In this document: positions 1 to 9,825 of the stretch, piece by piece
Position numbering within the stretch: position 1 is the stretch's first letter
Layout of the letters: each line of letters opens with the position of its first letter
Source: Xylaria sp. FL1777
Lineage: Eukaryota > Ascomycota > Sordariomycetes > Xylariales > Xylariaceae
Assembly: GCA_022578965.1 (NCBI GenBank)
Contig: MU400759.1
Span: 1-54,678 of the forward strand
DNA: 54,678 bases
Direction of reading: 5' to 3'
Notes under the pieces: generated by a model
What the model was told of the DNA's origin: nothing
What the model saw: the letters and a program-made list of their open reading frames with translations, nothing else
Database searches by the model: none
Translations under genes and position numbers: made by a program

Positions 1-94
1 CTAGTTTAATAATACTAGTTTTAACTGCTGTTATTAAACTAGATAAAATAGGTTCCTATTAAATAAATTAATATAATTATATAATATAAAAATA
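1..94 (-). mobile_element. hAT1 transposon, leftmost visible fragment
   Basis: This short stretch lies left of LINE copy 1. It ends in taatataaaaata (82-94), which is repeated at 17802-17814 on the other side of the LINE, so it and the sequence after 17814 were contiguous before the LINE jumped in. The sequence after 17814 is hAT transposase (minus strand), so this should be a more C-terminal or downstream part of the same hAT element. I do not recognise a hAT motif in these 94 bases. The assignment therefore rests on the target duplication alone. Confidence 0.55.
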
Positions 95-639
95 ACCTTT
101 TTTGAATTCTTTACACTTAATTATAACTTTGTAAGTTTAAGCCTAATTATTAAATAATTAAGATTGCTAGAATTAGCATAGCAACTTTTATTTACTAAGT
201 AGATTGCACTTTATTTATAAAGTGCAAATATAACAAAAAAACAGAAAAATGGTATTAAACAACCTATTTGTTAAAAACACAATTAATGTGCTACTAAAAC
301 CTACTAGTAATATAACTATAACGTAGTAGCGTTTTAATAAAAAACGCAAAGCTAATAAACTTCTTAGTATGTAAAAAATAGTTAATAAAATTATAAAACT
401 AGTATTATAGCTACTAACAGAAAAAAAAATAGCAAAAAAAATCTTTTTTTAAAAGAACGCAAAAAAAGCATAAATAGCACATATATTAAAAAAAGCTTAA
501 AAAAGTTAACGAAACATAAAGCTTAACAATAAAAACAACTTTAATGTATTTATAACTTATTATAACTTAAATGCTACTATAAAAACTAACTAAAAAAACG
601 TTAAAATATTATTTAAAAGCTTTTTTAATAAACTTTATT

Positions 640-1310
640 AAACATAAATATGCTAAAATTTTAAATATAAGTAGTAGCTTTATAACTACCTTGCAATAAT
701 AAAGCAATGCTATTTAAACAAAACAAAAAAATACTAATTAAAGTTAAAAAATAAGCTAATAACTTTAAAAATAAAACATTAGCTAATATTATTAAAGCAG
801 TAAATATAACGCTTATAAGCAGCAATATAATTGCTATTAAAAAGCTATATAGCAAAAATATAATAATTACTTTTATAAAAGCAGTACTTTAAAAGGCTAA
901 AAAAAAAAATAAATTATAAAAGCCTTTAGAAAAAAGTTAAAAGTGCAGCAAAAAAAAGCAGCGCTAATAATAAAAAACATTTTAGCAAAATGTATTAAAA
1001 TAATATACTTAAACAAAGATTTACTGCAGCTATTACGTAATAAATACTTTAAAATTACAAAATATAAAAAAATGCTGCTTAAAAACGCAAAAGCTAAATT
1101 TATAGCAATATTATTACACATAAGCAACATAACAGCAGTTAAAACAATATATAATAATAGCTTTTTATAAAAAGCTTAACTATTTAATTGTAAACTTTTT
1201 GCTATAAAGCTTAAAGTTATATAATGCTTTAATTGCTATAAATATAAATATATAGCTAAATATTGCTATAAAAACTTAAAGTATAACTATTATTTAGCTT
1301 TAAAGTACTA
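640..1310 (+). pseudogene. LINE copy 1 ORF1 (Gag-like) remnant
   Basis: This is the degraded nucleic-acid-binding ORF1 of LINE copy 1. An open stretch at 943-1170 (75 codons, rich in Lys, Ile and Leu) lies in the Gag region. Further on, around 1226-1270, the frame reads C-F-N-C, four residues, Y, four residues, C. That is a CX2CX4HX4C zinc knuckle whose His codon cat has become tat. A second knuckle-like block (N-Y-Y-L-A-L-K-Y) follows directly, with Cys and His also changed to Tyr. The same residues appear in LINE copy 2 near 33835-33915. Many stops arise from Q and W codons. ORF limits are uncertain because start and stop codons are lost. Confidence 0.7.
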
Positions 1311-1822
1311 AAAAAAAAAAAAAAGCTGCTTAATAAAAATATAAAAAGCAAAGCAAAAATATATAAACTATAAAAAAATATACGTAGCATAAAATAAAGC
1401 TTGCTAAAAAAAAGTTAAATAAAAAAACAAAGCAAAAGCAGCATATATATTATAACTTAAAAGCTTTTAAAGTGCTAAAAAAGCATTAATAATAAGCAAA
1501 AAAATAAACAAAAGTAATTTAAAAATGCTAATAGTATTAATATTTATACAGCTAAATAAAAAAAAGTTATTAAGGAAAAAACAGCAAACTAGTAATATAA
1601 GCAAAAATTTATTTCTGTTAACTTAATAATATATAATATTACTTTTTAAAACATTGCAAAATTTAGAAATAATATAGCATATATATTATAAAATAATAGC
1701 TTTAATTATATAGTAGTTTAAAAGCTAATAATTAATAAATATAGCAATATATATTGCTTTAGTAATAATAGCTATTAGGTTGTTTAGTTTAAAAATAAAG
1801 CTATATTATATATAAATAAAAA

Positions 1823-2555
1823 GGCCTAGTGGTGCAGTAGTATATGCTTGGCTACTTTTTTTAAAGTTATAAGTTTGAGTTTTGCTTAGTTTGCAGTTAT
1901 TTTGCTTTAAAGCAAAAGTTGGTTTGCTTTTAGCTTAATTCGAACTGCATGCTTACTGCACTAAAGGCATAAAAATTAAAAGTTAAATAGCTAAGCTAAA
2001 AGTCCAAAGACTTTGCTTTTTTGCTAGTGCAGCAATATAAGTAATTAATTTAGTATACTAGCTACTATAAAAATAAGCAGCTTTAGCTTTTATTGCTAAT
2101 GCTATATAAGTACTAGTTCTTTTATATAGCAAACGGCCTATATTTTTAGCGTAATTAAAACTTAAAGCTTACTGCTTAGCGCTAAATAATTTATAAAAAA
2201 TATAGCGCTATATAGTGCTTAAAATTTACTTAATACTGTATTATTTATAGCTTATAAAACTTAAGGCTAGCAAAAGGGCGCTTTTACTACTAATTAATAA
2301 AAAACTTTCTTGTTAGCGCGCTAATTTTTATACCTTTGCATTATATAGCAAAAGCGCTATTAACTTAGCATACAAAATTTAAAGCGAAGTATTATATAAA
2401 AAAGGCAGCAAATTAATAAGATCTGTAGTAAAACTGTTGTATATTTTGCATATACGGGTAGTTTTTGCTCTAAAAAAGGTTTTTATTTGTACAAAGTTTT
2501 ACCAAATAGCTACTAGTATAGCTAATAGGCTGTTTGTTCAAGGAATACAAATTAT
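1823..2555 (+). mobile_element. SINE-like element with tRNA-derived head
   Basis: This 733-bp insertion lies in ORF2 of LINE copy 1. A 14-bp duplication, tatataaataaaaa (1809-1822 and 2556-2569), flanks it. LINE copy 2 has a single, uninterrupted version of this site near 34416-34430. The first about 70 bases look like a tRNA: an A-box-like tagtggtgcagtagtatatgc near the start and a B-box-like agtttgagttttgc about 50 bases later, the latter as expected for a C-to-T mutated gttcgagtc. The 3' end, aaattatta, resembles the (TAA)n tail of the LINEs here, which suggests LINE-driven mobilisation (inference). It is long for a SINE. I see no protein-coding frame. Confidence 0.75.
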
Positions 2556-3276
2556 TATATAAATAAAAAAATTGCAATAAAAACGCTAGTAAAAAACGCT
2601 AGTAAAAACTAAGCAAAAATTATAATAAGCAATAATAATTTAGTAGTAATTTTGTAATTAATATATTTACTAAATTAAAAAAAAACAATATAATGCAGTT
2701 TAATTTAAAAAATATATAAAGTAAGCAAGCTAAAAAAACGTTATATATTTATAAATAACTTTAATGTTTATTGCTTATTATAAAACTTAAAAAGCAAAAA
2801 AAGCTAAAAAACAAATAAACTATTTAAGTTTATTATATAATAAAATTTTATGCTAGCTATTTTTTAAAAAAAAATAACTAAAATAAAACATAAGCAAAAA
2901 AGCTTAATAATAAACTTAGTATAAATGTTTAATAATTTAGCTATTATTTATTAAAAGGATTTAAAGTAGCTAAATTTAAATTATAAAGCATTAAAAGTTA
3001 TAATTAACTTAAAAGCAAATTTATAAAAGTATTTAAAAAAAACAAAAAAATAAAACTAGCTTAAGCTGAATAAAAATAAAGCAGCTATAAAAATAAAAGC
3101 TATTATTATAAAAATATATATGCTATATATATTTAGCAAGCTAAATAATACTTTTAACTTTTTAATTTAATAATTAATAAAAATAGCAAATAAAATAATG
3201 CTTAAAAAAACTATAAAAAAAAAACATTAAGTATTACTTTAATAGTTCTTAAAAGTAATTAAAACAAAAAAAAAAA

Positions 3277-3424
3277 GCAAAACAAGTATACTACAAATTT
3301 TAAAGCAAAAAAACTAAAGCAGCATAATAAGCTTTTAAAAAAAAAAAAAAGCAAAACAAGTATACTACAAATTTTAAAGCAAAAAAACTAAAGCAGCATA
3401 ATAAGCTTTTAAAAAAAAAAAAAG
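3277..3424. repeat. Exact 74-bp tandem duplication inside LINE copy 1
   Basis: Two adjacent units start at 3277 and 3351 (gcaaaacaagtatactac...). I see no difference between them, although the surrounding LINE is heavily mutated. LINE copy 2 has only one such unit (near 35135-35215). The duplication therefore happened in this copy, probably after the mutational decay. Confidence 0.85.
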
Positions 3425-4290
3425 CTTTTAGTAATAAAGTAAAAAAAGCATAAAAATATAGCTAAAAATAAACATTTATAAAAGCATTTAAAAATTTTAA
3501 GTTATTATAAAGCTTAATTAAATAAGCAAAGTTTGCTTATAAGCTAGCTTTAAAAGTTATTATAATTTTACTGCTAAAATAAATAAAAAATAAACTGTTT
3601 TTTGTTAATATTTTTAAAAAAAAAACAGCTTTATTAATAAAATGCTTTTTTTTTATATTATTAGTAAATTTATTTAATATATTTAAAAAAAACTTAATTT
3701 ATAATAGCTATTAAAAATTTATAATTAATGTTAATATAAGAAAAAAAAACATAATATTGCTAATATAAAAATTAGCGCTATAAAAAGCACTAAAAAATAA
3801 CTTGCTACTTAATAGCTTTTTTAAAGCTTATAAACTTGCTTTAATAAAAAAAATAGCAATATTATATATTGCTAGCTTTTTATTAAAATATTACTTAATA
3901 TAATTTAAGCAAGCAAAAATAATAATTATACTTAAACTTAAAAAGTTAAAAAAAACTAAAGAAATAATTAAAAAGTAATGCTTTATTATATTTATTTATA
4001 TAGTAAAAAAAGTACTAAAAAAAAGCTATATTACTATATAATAAAAGTAAGTAAGCAAAAAAGTTTTTTATTAAATAATTAAATAAGCAATAAACAAAAC
4101 AAGTTAATAAATATAGCTATTAAACTAGTATTAAAAACAATAAAAAAAGCAATTAGTAAAAAAAGCATAGCGTTTTTATTATAGCTAAATATTATAAAAG
4201 CTTTTAATACTATTAATAAAAAAAATAATATATATTTTATTGCAAAAAAGCTTTCTTTTTTAAATAATTATATAAATAAACTTTTTTATA

Positions 4291-5095
4291 TATATTGTAT
4301 TACTTAGGACTAACAGCTTTAAAAAGCTATGCTAAAAGCTATCTAATTTTATACGTAAGTAAAAACTGTGCTAAAGCTAAATAAAAATATTTCTGCTAAC
4401 TATTTGCTACTATAATTTATACCTTTTTTATAGCTAACTATATAAGTGCTATTATTTAAAAATCGCGTTGCTTAATTCTTATTTAACACTGTTGCTTTTG
4501 CTGCTTATGTTTTTGCTTGCTATATAAGCGTAGCTTTTTGTTACTTAAACTACTTACTAACAGTTTTTAAACGGGTTTTCTTTAGGTTAGTTCTAAAGCT
4601 TTAGCATATTAATAATAGTTTACAATTTTATTTTTTGCGTAGTTATTAGCGTAGTTTTTTCTAATAAGCAACTTTTTAAGCAAATAGTATTTTTGCTTAT
4701 TAAATTATTAGCTTTTTGCTTACATAGCGTTTTTATAGCAGCAATAATATATAGTTAGCTTTAAGTTAGCTTTATTGCAAACTATATAAAGCAGTAAATA
4801 AAAGCATTTTTAGTTAGCTTATATGCTTAAATAGCTTTTAAGCATTTTATTGCTTAAGCTAAATAGTTATTTTAATAAAAAAAGCATATAGCTGCTTTTT
4901 TTTTAGTTTATATAAAGCATAAGTTTACTTTATTTTTAGCATGTTTTAAAAATTTATACTAATTATATTTTTGCTTATTTTTATATACGCTAGCTTAATA
5001 GCTTTATTTTTAGCAGTTATAGCATTAAATTGCTACTATATTTATAAAATAAAAAGCTACTTAAAAATAGCAATAGTTCTAAAAAAGTTTATTAA
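4291..5095. repeat. Tandem unit A1
   Basis: First of two direct repeats of about 805 bp, starting tatattgtattacttag. Against A2, A1 tends to show A where A2 has G, and keeps C where A2 has T. It was therefore mutated mainly on the bottom strand. Confidence 0.8.
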
Positions 5096-5900
5096 TATAT
5101 TGTATTACTTAGAACTAACAGCTTTAAAAAGCTATGCTAAAAGCTACTTAATTTTACACGTAAGTAAAAACCGTGCTAAAGCTAAATAAAAACATTTTTG
5201 CTAACTGCTTACTACTATAACTTATATTTTTTTTATAACTAATTATATAAGCGCTACTATTTAGAAATTATGTTGCTTAATTCTTATTTAATACTGCTGC
5301 TTTTGCTGCTTGCGTTTTTGCTTGCTACGCAAGCGTAGCTTTTTGTTATTTAGATTGTTTATTAATGGTTTTTAAACGGGTTTTTTTTAGGTTAGTTTTA
5401 AGGCTTTAGCATATTAGCAATAGTTTGTAATCCTGTTTTTTGCGTAGTTGCTAATGCAGTTTTTTTTAGTAAGCAACTTTTTAGGCAAATAGTATTTTTG
5501 CTTGTTAAATTGTTAGCTTTTTGCTTGCGTAGTATTTTTATAGCAATAATAGTGCATAATTAGCTTTAAGTTAGCTTTATTATAAACTGCATAAAGTAAT
5601 AAATAAAAGCATTTTTAGCTAGCTTGCGTGTTTAAACAGCTTTTGGGCATTTTGCTGCTTAAGCTAAATAGTTACTTTAATAAAAAAAGCATATAGCTGC
5701 TTTTCTTTTAGTTTATATAAAACATAAGTTTGCTTTGTTTTTAGTATGTTCTAAAAATCTGTATTAGCTGCATTTTTGCTTGTTTTTATATATGTTAGCT
5801 TAATAGCTTTATTTTTAGCAGCTATAGCATTAAGTTATTACTATATTTACAGAATAAAAAGCTATTTAAAAATAGCAATAGTTTTAAAAAAGTTTATTAG
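5096..5900. repeat. Tandem unit A2
   Basis: Second copy of the A repeat. It retains more G than A1 (for example ttgcttgcgtag against ttgcttacatag) and has T in place of A1's C. It then runs directly into unit B1 at the shared junction motif. Confidence 0.8.
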
Positions 5901-7039
5901 TATATGCTATGTTTGCATTTTTTGTAGTTATAACTTTAATATATATTAAGTACGTTTTTTGCTTATATTATAGCAAGCAGAATAAAAAAAACAGCTTTTT
6001 GATTTTTAGCTTTTAGTTAGCTAGCTTAAGTTAAGCTAGTATTTTTTTTTTTCTTATTTTTAGTATTTGCTTAGTTAGCAAGCTTAAAGCTATTAGCTAG
6101 TATAATTAGAAGTGCACTTTTGATTTTTTGCTAAACGTTTAACGAGCTTATAATATATTTGCTAGCATTTAGGTTTAAATTTTTTGCTTATTAAAAATAA
6201 CTTTTTAGTTGTTGTTTAATAGTTTATATGTTGTTTAAACTACGTTTGCTTTTATTATTTGGTTTAACTTTTGTATTATAATTAACTTTATTTTTACTTT
6301 AGCTTTATAGCTAGCAAAAGTTATAATAATAGCTCGGTTAAAGTTTGTTGCTATAATAGCTTTAAAGTAAGTTAATAAAGCAACACGTAAAAATTTTTTG
6401 CTGCTGTTTACTTATAGCACGTTTGCGTAAAACATGGGCTACTAGCAAAAAAAATTAGTAACTTTAGCTTGTTTACTTATGTAATTTTTAAATCGCTAAA
6501 TTTATACGTGCAGCAATTTTACTTTTATAGCAAGCTTTTTTTGCTTTATTAATAACGCTTATAATAAGTTTTAAATAGTACGTTTGCTATTTTTATGATT
6601 GCTGTTTACTTATAGCTGTTTATTTATTTGCTAAAAGTAGTACGTTTTTAATAACTTTTTAATAACTTAGCAAGTGCTATAAATAGTTTGCTTATTTAGG
6701 TTTTTTTTAAAAAAAATCTTAGCGTTTATTATTATTTTATTTAGCTTGTTTGCGTAGTACTGCAAGTTTAACGTTAAGCTTATTGCTAGCTGCTGCTAGT
6801 TTAGGTTTGCATTATTAGCTAGTTATAGCTAGTTCTATATTAAAAAAATCGCATTGTAGTTTTTTGCTTTTTTTATTTTTACTTTTATTTTTTTTTAGGT
6901 TGTTATTTATATGGGCTTGTTTTATATACGGTAGGTTTTTGTAAGTTTAGTTCTTAAAGCTACGCAGATGTTCTTGTAAATTTAGTTAATCGCAAAGAAA
7001 AGCAGAAAAAGCCCTGGTATTTTAATGAAAGTTTATTAA
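5901..7039. repeat. Tandem unit B1
   Basis: First of two direct repeats of about 1.14 kb, starting tatatgctatgtttgcat. It is G-retaining and C-depleted relative to B2, like the neighbouring A2. No coding frame was recognised on either strand. Confidence 0.8.
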
Positions 7040-8173
7040 TATATGCTATATTTGCATTTTTTGCAGTTATAACTTTAATATATACTAAACATGTTTTTTG
7101 CTTACGTTATAGCAAGCAAAATAAAAAAAACAGCTTTTTAATTTTTAGCTTTTAGTTAGCTAACTTAAATTAAGCTAGCAATTTTTTTTTTTTTTTTTTT
7201 AGCACTTGTTTAATTAGTAAGCTTAAAGCTATTAGCTAGTATAGTTAAAAGTACACTTTTAATCTTTTATTAAATGTTTAACAAGCTTATAATATATTTG
7301 CTAGCATTTAAGTTTAGATTTTTTATTTATTAAAAATAACCTTTTAGTTATTATTTAGTAGTTTATATATTACTTAAATTATATTTGCTTTTATTACTTA
7401 GTTTAACTTTTATATTATAATTAACTTTATTTTTATTTTAGCTTTATAGCTAGCAAAAGTTATAATAATAGCTTAGTTAAAGTTTGTTGCTATAATAGCT
7501 TTAAAGTAAGTTAATAAAACAACGCATAAAAATTTTTTGCTACTATTTATTTGTAATGCGTTTATATAAAACATAAACTGCTAGCAAAAAAAATTAGCAA
7601 CTTTAGCTTGCTTGTTTATGTAATCTTTAAATTGCTAAATTTGCATATGCAGCAATTTTACTTTTATAGTAAGCTTTTTTTGCTTTATTAATAATGCTTA
7701 TAATAAGTTTTAAATAGTATGTTTGTTATTTTTATTACTACTGTTTGCTTATAGCTGCTTACTTATTTGTTAAAAGTAGTATATTTTTAATAACTTTTTG
7801 ATAATTTAGCAAGCATTATAAATAGTTTGCTTATTTAAGTTTTTTTCGAAAAAAATCTTAGCGTTTACTATTATTTCATTTAGCTTGTCTGTATAGTACT
7901 GCAAGTTTAACGTTAAGCTTATTACTAGCTATTGCTAGTTTAAATTTGCACCGTTAACTAATTACAGCTAGTTTTATATTAAAAAAGTCGCATTATAGTT
8001 TTTTACCTCTTTTATCTTTACTTTTATCTTTTTTTAGGTTGTTACTTGTACGGGCTTATTTTATACATAGCAAATCTCCGTAAGTCTAGTTCTTAAAGCC
8101 GCGCAAGTATCCTTATAAATCTAGTTAGTCGCAAAGAAAAGCAAAAAAAGCCTTTTTAAGTTCAAAAAAAATC
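7040..8173. repeat. Tandem unit B2
   Basis: Second copy of the B repeat. It retains C and has lost G relative to B1, best seen at 8060-8150 against 6920-7010. It ends gcaaaaaaagcc, then a short AT stretch, then the 3' target duplication. Confidence 0.8.
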
Positions 8174-8188
8174 TAAACTTTTTTATAT

Positions 8189-9627
8189 TAAACTATATAA
8201 TGTATTTTTGCTTTAATAAAGCAATATTTTAGTTAATAGCACTAAAAGCTAAAGTTTTTTAAAAGTTCTTGCTTTTATTATTTTTTTTTTTTATATATTT
8301 TAATACTTTATAATAACTTTACTATATACTAAAAGCTAATAATAGTTAGCTTTATTAATAATATTAACTTTATTATAGCAAACTTAAATATAAAGTAAAA
8401 CTATAAAAGTTTAAAAATAGTATAAAAAATATATAAAAACTAAGCAAAACAACATAAAATAAAGTTTATACTACAAAAAAACAAATTAATATACTTTTTT
8501 GGTAATAAAATAGCGCTTATATAAGTAGTATACTTTTTTAATGTAATAATACACTTAAAAAACAGCATAAAGTTTTTAAAAATATAGTTTAATAAAAACA
8601 TAAAATAAAAAAAACACTTAGCAAAGCTTAAAAAAAAACTAAGCATTTAGTTATACGTAATAATTAAGCTATAAAACTTTATATAAAGCAATAATATAGT
8701 AAAAATAAAGCAAATATATGTTATAATAATATAAAGTACTTTAGCTTATAGTATAATAACTTAATATAAAAACTTTAAAAAAAACAAAGCAAAAAACATT
8801 ATTAATTTGTTAGTAATAACTTAAAACAAATGTTTTAAATATATAGCTAAAGCTTTTAAAGCAACTAAAATAAAGCACTTAAAAACTAAAATAAAAATCT
8901 TTTTTATTAATTTGTATTTTAGTAGTAAAATAATACCTTATAAGCATTATATAAAAAGCTTAGCAGCTAAAAAATTAATTTAAAAAACAATAAAAAAAAT
9001 TAAAACTTTTATTTAAAATATAAAAGCTTAAAAAGCTAAAAACTAAACAAAAAGCAAACTTATAAGCAATAATAAAAGCATAACTAAAAAAGATTTAATA
9101 CTAGCTTTAAACTTTTAGTAAAAAAAATAGTTAAAAAAAAAAAACTTAAAATTGCATTAAAAAAAAATAAATAAGCAAATAAAGCTAAACTAAAATAAGC
9201 AATAGCTATTTAATAATAACTAAATAAAAGCTTAGCAAAAATAAAGCTTTTAAAAAATATAGCAGATTATTAAAGCATAAAACAGCTATAATAATATAAA
9301 TATATACTAAAAAAATAAAGCTAAAAGTATTTTTATATAAAAAAAAAGTTCTAAACTTTTTTATGCTTTTTTATAAATATATAAAAAAAAAAAAACCTTT
9401 TAATATATAGTTTTACGTTATAACTTATTAAAAAACAAAAAAAAGCAGCTATAAAAAAGCTTTGCAGTTAAACTACTATAAACTAATAAAAACTTATAAT
9501 TAGCTATAAAAAAGCTTAAAGCTATAAATAATATTGCAAAATAGCTATTTATTATTAATAAAATAATAATATATAATAAAGCAGTTAAAAAAAAAAAAAA
9601 AAAAAGCAAAAAAGCAAAAAATAAAGA
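8189..9627 (+). pseudogene. LINE copy 1 ORF2, C-terminal reverse-transcriptase part
   Basis: This resumes LINE ORF2 after the A-A-B-B insertion and matches copy 2 from about 36080. Near 8340-8385 the frame reads S-F-I-N-N-I-N. That is the expected decay product of the LINE reverse-transcriptase F-A-D-D catalytic box, with both Asp codons gat changed to aat. The part of ORF2 upstream of the A-A-B-B insertion includes 2570-4276. Gypsy 1 then splits the element, and its 3' UTR continues at 17489. Confidence 0.7.
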
Positions 9628-9632
9628 AAAAA

Positions 9633-9825
9633 TGTTATAACTAAGCTACTTAGGTACCTTAGCACATGTCACATGTTATATATATATATGGGATATCTTT
9701 TTTATACTTATTTCATAAAAGTTTCTTTCTTTTTTTAAGCTTTAGTTTTATTAAATACTTACTATAAAACTAAAGATATATTAATTATTATATTTAACCT
9801 TTAATGCTTTATATTTTCTGTAACA
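9633..9825 (+). repeat. Gypsy 1 5' LTR
   Basis: 193 bp, with tg...ca ends. It differs from the 3' LTR mainly by C/T and G/A transitions, for example cacatgtcacatg against cacatgttatatg. Confidence 0.93.

Larger units (their letters stand above)
4292..8173. mobile_element. Composite A-A-B-B insertion of unknown class
   Basis: This 3882-bp insertion sits within the reverse-transcriptase region of LINE copy 1. A 15-bp direct duplication, taaacttttttatat, flanks it at 4277-4291 and 8174-8188. LINE copy 2 has an unfilled site at about 36066-36080. Inside are two roughly 805-bp direct repeats (A1, A2) followed by two roughly 1135-bp direct repeats (B1, B2). The motif gtttattaatatat (or gtttattagtatat) marks the A1/A2, A2/B1 and B1/B2 junctions. 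A 15-bp target duplication fits a TPRT-type non-LTR element, but I recognise no reverse transcriptase, transposase, LTR or terminal inverted repeat. The open frame at 4971-5189 crosses the A1/A2 junction and looks accidental. Confidence 0.75.

Noticed and set aside
661..855. Minus-strand 64-codon transmembrane-like frame and a similar one at 897-1130
   Set aside because: Both are antisense to the LINE ORF1 Gag frame, which has zinc-knuckle support on the plus strand.
1823..1895. A functional tRNA gene
   Set aside because: A and B boxes are present but the T arm is mutated, the 3' acceptor half does not pair with ggcctag, and the sequence is the head of a retroposon with its own target duplication.
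5901..8173. LTRs of a retrotransposon (B1 and B2)
   Set aside because: The units are directly adjacent with no internal region, lack tg...ca ends, and the flanking duplication surrounds the whole A-A-B-B block.
8440..8646. 68-codon minus-strand hydrophobic frame, also at 36333-36539
   Set aside because: Antisense shadow of the decayed LINE reverse transcriptase. It is shared between copies only because the LINE itself is repeated.
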